From Aureococcus anophagefferens (Eukaryota > Sar > Pelagophyceae > Pelagomonadales > Pelagomonadaceae), in NCBI RefSeq assembly GCF_000186865.1, contig NW_008705578.1:435591-499590 (forward strand): DNA of 64,000 nt. Direction: 5' to 3'. Made by a program: the position numbers and the translations under genes. Of the stretch, positions 51,201-57,783 are shown one piece after another (position 1 is the first letter of the stretch; each line of letters begins with the position of its first letter). The notes beneath the pieces were generated by a model. It saw nothing but the letters and a program-made list of their open reading frames with translations. It did not search any database and was not told the origin of the DNA.

Positions 51201-52467
51201 CCCCGTGGCCATCGGGTTCATCTTCGTCTACATCTTCGGCTACCCCCTGCTGCTCTTCTGGCTCCTCAAGTCGAAGGAGACGCGGAGCCTCATCTACGAC
51301 GACCAGCTGCTGCGCTACATGCACAAGGGCGGCCACGAGGAGGGCCTGAGCCCCTACCTCGCGACCGTCGCGAAGACGCGCGCGAAGCTGGGGCTGCTCT
51401 ACTACCGCTTCAAGCCCGACATGCCCTACTGGATCGTCGTCGTCGTGCTCCGGAAGATGTGCCTCGCGATCACGACGATCATGTTCCACTCGTCGGCGTC
51501 GTTCCAGCTCGCGACGCTGCTGCTCATCCTCTTCTCCTCGCTCGTGCTCCAGATGCGGCACCTGCCCTACTCGTCGCCCGCGCTCGGCACGGACGTGCTC
51601 CGCCTCGAGGACGAGCGGCTGAAGCGCCTCGAGGAGGAGGAGAAGGCGAGCCCGAACTACAAGGACCAGGCCGCGCGCAAGGCGCGGACGAAGATCATCA
51701 ACTTCGACGGCTACAAGGCCCACCCCAAGGTGACGAACGTCTCCGCGAAGTTCGTCTTCGAGTACAACACGGTCGAGGGCCTGCTCCTGTCCTGCTCCGT
51801 GCTCATCTGCCTCTTCGGCGTCATGCTCGACTCGGACTACCTCGAGGACGGCAAGCACAAGTCCGTCCGCGAGGCCATCACGATCCTCACGCTCTTCATC
51901 ATCTCCGTCTCGCTCGCCTACTTCGGCGCGGTCATCTGGCACGAGATCGTCTCCGAGCTCTTCCCGTTCCTCAAGTGCACGCCCTGCCTCGAGAACCGGG
52001 TCCAGGTCAAGGAGCGCGCGTCGACCTTCGACAAGAACATCGAGCTCGCCGAGGGCAACTTCAACCGGCGCGCGGCGCGGCCCGAGAAGGTGCAGGACGC
52101 GGACCTCATGTCCGTCGAGGAGCAGCTCCAGATGAAGGCGCTCCTCGCGAAGATGCAGGACGAGAACCGCGCGCTCAAGAAGGACCTCGCCGCGGCGTCC
52201 AAGGACGACGCCAAGACCGCGACGAAGGTCGTCAAGAAGAAGAAGGGCTTCGCCAACGTCTTCTCGTCGTCGAGCAAGACCGTCGCGCACCGCGGCTCCG
52301 CGGCCATGGACGGCGCGTCGGGCTTCTCCAAGGACGCGTCGGAGCAGATCGCGACGCCCACGGCGGCGAGCAACCCCATGATGTTCAAGAAGCCCTCGGC
52401 GACGACGCCCAAGCCGCCGAAGCCCGCGCCGGCGTCGCCCAAGCCGCCGCCGGCGCCCACGCCCTAG
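42239..52467 (+). CDS. Giant receptor: JmjC-like cupin, Cys-rich repeats, cadherin-like, TIG repeats, multi-pass membrane region (one frameshift)
   Basis: About 3,400 residues from ATG 42239, with one frame change near 45600. Signal peptide, then a JmjC/cupin-like domain with HTD at 142-144 and H212 as iron ligands. About thirteen Cys-rich GCC2/TNFR-like units follow (43850-45310), then one cadherin-like repeat ending TVNDVND, then about a dozen IPT/TIG repeats (45650-50070; GGxxVxIxGxNFG pattern). A short Cys-rich linker leads to about eight membrane segments (50620-51950), a coiled-coil (EEQLQMKALLAKMQDENRALKKDL) and a Pro-rich tail. At 45600 the frame stops at TGA just after QYSAT; reading back one base continues LTVLVTVND. 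No intron fits. So either a one-base assembly deletion or a disrupted gene. Likely surface sensor or adhesion protein. Confidence 0.8.
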
Positions 52468-52542
52468 CGACGCGCGCCGCCGCCCCCCGCCCCGACCGGC
52501 CGCGCTCCTTCCCCTCCGTTCCCGCCTACCGGAGCGCGCGTC

Positions 52543-53181
52543 TTACGAGTCGTCGCCCCGCGAGTCCCGCCGCTTCCGGGGGCCGTCGTCGCCCGCGGCG
52601 GGCCGCTTGCGCCGCTGCGCGTCGAAGCGCGCGTCGCGCTCGCGGTCCTTGCGCTTCTTGTCCGCCTTCATGAGCGCCTTGTAGGCGTCGGGCGCCATGT
52701 ACTCGCGCAGGAGGAAGAAGAAGACGCCGCCCGCGGTCCGCTTCCGCGACCCGTCGGCGGTCTTCATGCCGCCGCCGCGCTGCGTCGCGATGACGCGCTT
52801 CGTCAGGCGCTTCGCCTTCTTGGCGCCGACGGCGACGACGGCCGCGCGCAGGAGCTCCATGTTCCGCTCGCCGAGCGCGTTCCGCGCGTTCCGCGTCGCG
52901 TGGAAGTCGCGCTTGGAGAGCCGGTCGTCGGCGGCGGCCGGCCCGCGCGCGGCGCCGAGGGCGCCGTCGAGCTTGCGGGGCGCGCTCGGCGCCGGCGCCT
53001 CGTCGAGCATCTCGCGCTCCTCGCCGTCCTCGATGTCCTCGCCGGTCTCCATGCGCGCGATGGCGCCGATGATGTAGTCGATGTCGTCCTCGGTGGCCTC
53101 CGGCGCGATGGCGATGTCTTCGCTGATGTCGCCGAGGCCCTCGACGCCGAGCGACGTGTAGTTCTCTGTGGGCCCGGCCAT
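52543..53181 (-). CDS. PHAX RNA-binding-domain protein
   Basis: 212 residues from ATG 53181. After an acidic N-terminus the core reads RNMELLRAAVVAVGAKKAKRL and then GSRKRTAGGVFFFLLREYM, matching the (S)RRRTPGGVFLxLL signature of the PHAX RNA-binding domain, which binds m7G-capped U snRNA for nuclear export. The C-terminus is strongly basic and acidic alternating (KKRKDRERDARFD). It is shorter than animal PHAX (about 390) and lacks clear CBC-binding text, so it may be a minimal version. It is divergent from the oxygenase at 53362. Confidence 0.75.
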   Translation of the reverse strand: MAGPTENYTSLGVEGLGDISEDIAIAPEATEDDIDYIIGAIARMETGEDIEDGEEREMLDEAPAPSAPRKLDGALGAARGPAAADDRLSKRDFHATRNARNALGERNMELLRAAVVAVGAKKAKRLTKRVIATQRGGGMKTADGSRKRTAGGVFFFLLREYMAPDAYKALMKADKKRKDRERDARFDAQRRKRPAAGDDGPRKRRDSRGDDS

Positions 53182-53361
53182 GCTCTCTCTTTTAAAAACT
53201 TCACTTGCAGAGAGATGTCGCAGCCTGTGTCAAAAATCGAGAGGAATGGCCTAATCAATGGGCATGGCGCCAGGGCATGGGCCCATCAATCAATCCAGTC
53301 AAGTACGCAGCGCTAAAATGTTCGCGCAGCGCTAGCATGCGCCGTCCCTAGCCTTTGAACG

Positions 53362-54162
53362 ATGTCGCGCACGCCGCTCCCCGTCTGCGCCTTCGACGGC
53401 GCCTGCGATGCCGAAACGGCACGCGTGCTCGCCCGCGACGCGGAGCTGCTCGCCGCCAAGCGCCGCGGCGCCACCTACTGGCGCGCCATCGATGGCGAAC
53501 CCAGCTGCGGCCTCGAGCGCTTGGCGCTCGAGCTCGCGCGATTCCACGTCGAGGCGCTCTCGCTACAAGACGTCGCCGGCGTCGAGTGGTGGGTGCAGAC
53601 GCGCGGCTGCGACGGCTCCGACGGCGGCGGGTCGATCCTGTTCCACTACGACAAGGACGAGGTCGCCTACGAGCGGCTCGGCGTCATGCGCTGCCCGGCG
53701 CTGAGCACGGCGACGTACCTCCGCGCCGACGCCGGGTCCGCGCCGCTCGCGATCTTCGACCCGCAGTTCGCCGCGCTGGCGACGCCGACCGTCGGCAAGC
53801 ACGTCGCCTTCGACGGCGCGGCGCTCCACGGCGTGCCCGCGGAGCTCGGCGCGCTGTTCCACGACGAGGTGTCCCTGGGCGGGCGGCGCGTGTCGCTCCT
53901 GGCGAACCTCTGGGACCGCGAGCCCGTCGGGGCCCACGCGGCGGACGGGTCGCTCGAGCTGAGCGACGCGCGCGCGGCGCCGCTGCTGACCCGCGCGCCC
54001 GCGGCCTTCGACGACGGCGGCGGGAAGCGCCGGCTCCGCCTCTCCAACGACGTCTACCGCGACGCGACGCCGCCGCTGCCGCTCGCGGGGCGCGGCGACC
54101 GCGACCGCGCGGCGCGGCAGAAGCGCGGCGCCCGGGAGGGGTTGCTCGTGTTTCGCATGTAA
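53362..54162 (+). CDS. 2-oxoglutarate/Fe(II)-dependent oxygenase-like protein
   Basis: 266 residues from ATG 53362. The double-stranded beta-helix landmarks are in order: EWWVQ, SILFHYDKDE with HxD at H95 and D97, distal H156 in GAALHGVP, then R176 in RRVSLLANLW for the 2-oxoglutarate carboxylate. No signal peptide. Similar small algal oxygenases are often annotated as prolyl-hydroxylase-like, but the substrate cannot be read. The last ~70 residues are basic and probably disordered. It is convergent with the sulfatase gene (14 bp apart). Confidence 0.75.
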   Translation: MSRTPLPVCAFDGACDAETARVLARDAELLAAKRRGATYWRAIDGEPSCGLERLALELARFHVEALSLQDVAGVEWWVQTRGCDGSDGGGSILFHYDKDEVAYERLGVMRCPALSTATYLRADAGSAPLAIFDPQFAALATPTVGKHVAFDGAALHGVPAELGALFHDEVSLGGRRVSLLANLWDREPVGAHAADGSLELSDARAAPLLTRAPAAFDDGGGKRRLRLSNDVYRDATPPLPLAGRGDRDRAARQKRGAREGLLVFRM

Positions 54163-54176
54163 TTGGTGTGTCGCAT

Positions 54177-56213
54177 TTAATTCAGGCCCGCGCACGCGAC
54201 GCCGCCCCGGCAGGTCCACAGCTCCTCGAGCCTCGCCTTCTTCGCCGCGAGCTCGCCGGCCGAGAGCGCGCCGTACGCGTTCGTGAGCTGGTAGGGGTCG
54301 GCCTCCAAATCGTAGTACTCGCCCTCGGATTCCGGCGTGCCCGCCGCGCAGGCCTTGGGTTCGTGGAGCTCGTCGAAGCACTCGAAGACGCAGAAGACGG
54401 ACTCGTTGCCCGGCTGCAGGTGCCGCAGGCAGTGGTACGTGTTGTCCCACTCGTCGACGCGCCAGACGTCGCCGAGGCGCTCGAGCACGCCGGGCACGCC
54501 CGTGCCGAGCTTCCAGGGCTTGATGAACGCGCCGACCTTGTAGTAGTGGAGGTCCGCGTCGGCGTGGTACGTGTGCCGCTTGGCCAGCCGCGACCCCGCG
54601 ACGGCCGCCACGACGCCGCACGCGAGCCCCGCGACGCCGACGAAGGCCATCAGCGCGTCCGCGCGGCGCGCGGGCGGCGGCGTCCGCCGCGGCGCGGGCG
54701 GCCCGGTCTCCGCGTCCGACGGCGACCGCTGCACGCGCGCGGGCGACCCGTCGTCGCCGGCGTTGATGGGGCTCACGGCGGCGAGCGCCTCCTCCTCCGA
54801 CGTCTTGCGGCTCGACGCGTAGTCGCCGCCGCCGGGCGCGGTCCGCGCGCGGCGCCGGACCGTCGCGTGGACGGCCACGGCGGCCAGGGCGACGAGGAAC
54901 GACGCGCCGCAGGCGACGACGACGACGAGCAGCCCCGTGCGGAAGCGCGTGTTCGCGTCGTCGCCCTCGCCCCAGTACTCGAGGAGCAGGTCGTCGCGCC
55001 ACGGGCCGTCGCGGTCCGCGTCGCCGCGCGCCGCGGGCAGCAGGCTCCGGCCGTCGTAGGCGCCGGCCGGCGGCGGCGACCCGTGGATCATGTCGTAGAG
55101 CGTCGGCAGGAAGTCGACGAAGCCGCCGCCGTGGGCCAGGACGACGCCCTCCTGGACGCCGGGGCCCGCGAGGACGAAGGGCACGCGCGTGTCGAACTCG
55201 TAGAGCTGCCGCTTGTCGTAGTTGAGGCCGAACTCGCCGAGGTGCCAGCCGTGGTCCGACGTGAAGATCGTGTAGGTCGCGTCCGCCTCGCCGCGGGCCG
55301 CGACCGCGGCGAGCGTCGCGTTCATGGCCTCGTCGACGGACAGGAGGCACTCGAGGCGCCGCCGGTACGTGCGGTCGATGTAGTCGGCCACGGGCGCCTT
55401 CAGGAAGCCCTGGCGGCGCACGATGGCGTGCTTGTCGGCCGCGGACGCGTTCCAGGCCGGCGTCCGCGGCCGCGACGCGCCGTCGAGCGCGCCGAAGTGG
55501 TCGGGCCGCGGCTCGAAGGGGTCGTGGGACGCGGGCGTCCCCAGGATCGCGAACCAGGGCGCCGCCGCGGCCTCGAGGAAGTTCACGGCCCGGCGCGCGA
55601 CCAGGTCCGTCAGGTAGTCCTCCGGCGCCGTGCCGTGCGCCTCGCGGACGCCGTTGACGCTCAAATCGTAGTCGTAGAAGACGCTGTTCCCCAGGAGCCC
55701 GTGCCAGTCGTCCCAGCCCGGGGGCACGTGGCCCGGCCCGCCCATCTTGCCGTTGCCGTACATGTTGAGGTACTTGCCCGCGTAGAACGTCGCGTAGCCC
55801 GCGGCGGATGCGACCGTCGCGACGGAGTCGGTCTCGCCGTCGGCCTGCCAGCCCTTGGAGTTGCAGCCCGTGTCCACGGAGTTGGCCACGAAGCCCGTGT
55901 TGTGGCTGAACTTGCCCGTGAGGAACTGGGCCCGGCTCGGGCAGCAGACGGGCGTGTTCACGAAGACGCGGTCCCAGGTCGTGCCCGCGGCGCGCAGGCG
56001 GCTGTAGGTCGGCACGAGGTCCAGGGCCTCGAGGTCCTCCATGCTCGCGACGTCGACGTCGTCCGTGAGGAAGACGAGCACGTTGTGGCCCGTCGCCGCC
56101 GACGCGAGCCCGGGCAGGAGCGCGGCGAGAAGCATCCCGGGGCTGGCCAGGCCCGCCGCCGCCGACGCGAGCCCGGGCAGGAGCGCGGCGAGAAGCATCC
56201 CGGGGCTGGCCAT
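54177..56213 (-). CDS. Secreted sulfatase (GNS/SULF-like) with duplicated signal peptide and internal membrane hairpin
   Basis: 678 residues from ATG 56213 (an in-frame ATG at 56249 lies inside the MITE-like element). Two tandem signal-peptide units (ASPGMLLAALLPGLASA) precede HNVLVFLTDDVD, the metal site. The formylglycine motif is CCPSRAQFLTGK. Other sulfatase marks: TIFTSDHGWHLGEFG, DLEADPYQLTN at the end. Closest in wording to N-acetylglucosamine-6-sulfatases, which remove sulfate from glycans. Unusually, two hydrophobic segments (TGLLVVVVACGASFLVALAAVAV and LMAFVGVAGLACGVVAAVAG) with a ~100-residue Pro/Ser loop sit between LEYWGEG and NTYHCLR, where relatives have a short loop. Confidence 0.85.
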   Translation of the reverse strand: MASPGMLLAALLPGLASAAAGLASPGMLLAALLPGLASAATGHNVLVFLTDDVDVASMEDLEALDLVPTYSRLRAAGTTWDRVFVNTPVCCPSRAQFLTGKFSHNTGFVANSVDTGCNSKGWQADGETDSVATVASAAGYATFYAGKYLNMYGNGKMGGPGHVPPGWDDWHGLLGNSVFYDYDLSVNGVREAHGTAPEDYLTDLVARRAVNFLEAAAAPWFAILGTPASHDPFEPRPDHFGALDGASRPRTPAWNASAADKHAIVRRQGFLKAPVADYIDRTYRRRLECLLSVDEAMNATLAAVAARGEADATYTIFTSDHGWHLGEFGLNYDKRQLYEFDTRVPFVLAGPGVQEGVVLAHGGGFVDFLPTLYDMIHGSPPPAGAYDGRSLLPAARGDADRDGPWRDDLLLEYWGEGDDANTRFRTGLLVVVVACGASFLVALAAVAVHATVRRRARTAPGGGDYASSRKTSEEEALAAVSPINAGDDGSPARVQRSPSDAETGPPAPRRTPPPARRADALMAFVGVAGLACGVVAAVAGSRLAKRHTYHADADLHYYKVGAFIKPWKLGTGVPGVLERLGDVWRVDEWDNTYHCLRHLQPGNESVFCVFECFDELHEPKACAAGTPESEGEYYDLEADPYQLTNAYGALSAGELAAKKARLEELWTCRGGVACAGLN
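56101..56212 (-). repeat. 63-bp duplication of the sulfatase signal-peptide code
   Basis: The 49-bp word GACGCGAGCC...GGCTGGCCA occurs at 56101-56149 and again at 56164-56212, a 63-bp period (21 codons), apparently identical. Near-identity means a recent event. Confidence 0.9.
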
Positions 56214-56242
56214 TCCTTCGACGTCCAGAGGAGGATGTTGAA

Positions 56243-56352
56243 CTGGCATGAGTAGACCATGCCGCTCCCTTACCCCCGCCTGAGGTCATAGCTTCCCCCG
56301 GCGGGGCACAGGAGATCTCTCCGCAGGGGAGGGGCATGGTCTACTCAGGTCA
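56243..56352. mobile_element. MITE-like inverted-repeat element with 10-bp direct flanks
   Basis: 110 bp between direct copies of GGATGTTGAA (56233-56242 and 56353-56362). Inside are inverted ends: TGAGTAGACCATGCCGCTCCC on the left (from 56249) and the complement of TGAGTAGACCATGCCCCTCCC on the right (to 56347). The centre has no coding capacity. It lies in the 170-bp gap between the sulfatase start and the dehydrogenase stop. Confidence 0.75.
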
Positions 56353-56384
56353 GGATGTTGAAGTGGATACGAGCTTACCTTGAC

Positions 56385-57590
56385 TCACGTCCGCGGCCGC
56401 GGCAGCCCCGTCGCCGCGTCGACGTTCGTGAGCTCGCCGTTCGCGAAGCCGCGGATGTTGTCGGCGCACATGTCGACGACGCGCTGCCGCGCCTCGAGGC
56501 GCTGCCAGCCGATGTGGGGCGTCAGGATGATGTTGTCGAGGCCCCAGAGCGGCGACGCGTCCGGGAGCGGCGGCGGCGGCGCGGAGCCCTCGCCGAAGAC
56601 GTCGAGCGCGGCGCCGGCGATGGCCTTGGCCCGCAGCGCGTCGGCGAGCGCGGCCTGGTCGACGATGGCGCCGCGCGCCGTGTTGACGAGGTACGCCGAC
56701 GGCTTCATCTTGGCGATCTCTCGCGCGCCGACGAGGCCCGTCGTGCGCGCGTTCAGCGGGCAGTGCACGGACACGAAGTCCGATCGCGCCAGCAGGTCGT
56801 CGAGCGTGACGACGTCGACGCCGTCGTCGCGGGGCCCGAGCGGCGCCGCGGGGTCGCTCGCGACGACGCGGAGGCCCAGCGCCGTCGCCATCGCGGCGAC
56901 CCGGAGCCCGATGGTGCCCAGCCCGCCCACCAGGCCGATGGTCTTGCCCGTGAGCTCGAAGTGGGGCAGCGCGCCGAGGTGGCACTGCGCCATGTAGGAC
57001 CGGTCGCCCGTCGCGAGCGCGGCGCTCTGCGGCCACAGCGAGCACGCCAGGGCCATGACGAAGGTCACGGCCATGTGGGCCATGGCCTCCGTCGCGTAGG
57101 TCGGCACGTTGCAGACGGCGATGCCGCGCGCGTGGCAGGCCGCGAGGTCGACGTTGTTGTAGCCCGTGCCCGCCTCGCAGACGAGCCTGACCGAGGCCGG
57201 GAGCGCGGCGATCAGCGGCGCGTCGAGGGGCATCTCCTTGTTGAGGATGACGTCCGCGCCCGCGGCGCGCGCCGCGACCTCCTCCGGCGCGCTGATCTCG
57301 TAGCGTTCCACATCCGCGGCGGCCTCGAGCCTCGCGAGATCGATGCGGCCGTCGTAGTCGAGGCGCGCGGCGTTGAGCATGACGCAGCGCAGGCGCGGCG
57401 CGGTCGAGAGCGGTCGTGTTGTTGCGAAACATGCCCGCGCAGGAGCGACGGCGCGGCGCAAAAATGGAAGAGCCATGCTCGCAAAGCCAAGATCTAGCGG
57501 TCGTGTTGCGAAACATGCTGGCCGCGCCGACAGCGAGGACAGCGGTCGCCGCGCAGGAGCGACGGCGCGGCGCAAAAATGGAAGAGCCAT
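56385..57590 (-). CDS. D-isomer-specific 2-hydroxyacid dehydrogenase (hydroxypyruvate reductase-like)
   Basis: 401 residues from ATG 57590. The catalytic part starts near residue 70: EAGTGYNNVDL, the NAD-binding loop GLVGGLGTIG, Arg in LVNTARGAIVD, Glu in DVFGEG and His in LTPHIGW, the Arg-Glu-His set of the family. It reduces 2-keto acids such as hydroxypyruvate or glyoxylate with NAD(P)H, a photorespiratory step in algae; the exact substrate is inference. The first ~65 residues contain the sequence MALPFLRRAVAPAR twice, each with an ATG (57590 and 57476). Both copies are basic, Ala/Leu/Ser-rich targeting peptides. Two start sites could give two leaders. Confidence 0.85.
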   Translation of the reverse strand: MALPFLRRAVAPARRPLSSLSARPACFATRPLDLGFASMALPFLRRAVAPARACFATTRPLSTAPRLRCVMLNAARLDYDGRIDLARLEAAADVERYEISAPEEVAARAAGADVILNKEMPLDAPLIAALPASVRLVCEAGTGYNNVDLAACHARGIAVCNVPTYATEAMAHMAVTFVMALACSLWPQSAALATGDRSYMAQCHLGALPHFELTGKTIGLVGGLGTIGLRVAAMATALGLRVVASDPAAPLGPRDDGVDVVTLDDLLARSDFVSVHCPLNARTTGLVGAREIAKMKPSAYLVNTARGAIVDQAALADALRAKAIAGAALDVFGEGSAPPPPLPDASPLWGLDNIILTPHIGWQRLEARQRVVDMCADNIRGFANGELTNVDAATGLPRPRT

Positions 57591-57620
57591 GCTCCCAACT
57601 GGGCAAAGCCAAGATCTACT
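57421..57620 (-). repeat. Tandem duplication spanning the leader of the dehydrogenase
   Basis: Copy 1 begins at 57421 and copy 2 at 57505 with GTTGCGAAACATG. Copy 2 carries an extra ~30 bp. Both contain AAAAATGGAAGAGCCATGCTC and end near GCAAAGCCAAGATCTA. The second copy extends into the 5' leader. Confidence 0.85.
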
Positions 57621-57783
57621 TTTGGCTGATGTTGCACAGCCTCATCTCGATATACATGTAACTCCCCAGCTCCTCCGCCAAGCCGCCGCCGCGGAACTGC
57701 GCGTCGTGTCGGAACTGAGGCGCGGGTCGGGCTGGGCCCGCGGCGCCGCATACGACGACCGGTCCATCGACCCCCAAAAAACG

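Noticed and set aside
47698..52290. A 1,530-residue open frame on the minus strand opposite the giant receptor
   Set aside because: Its product is Arg/Val/Leu/Asp-rich without domains, and the plus strand encodes clear TIG repeats and membrane segments. Long antisense frames are expected at this GC content.
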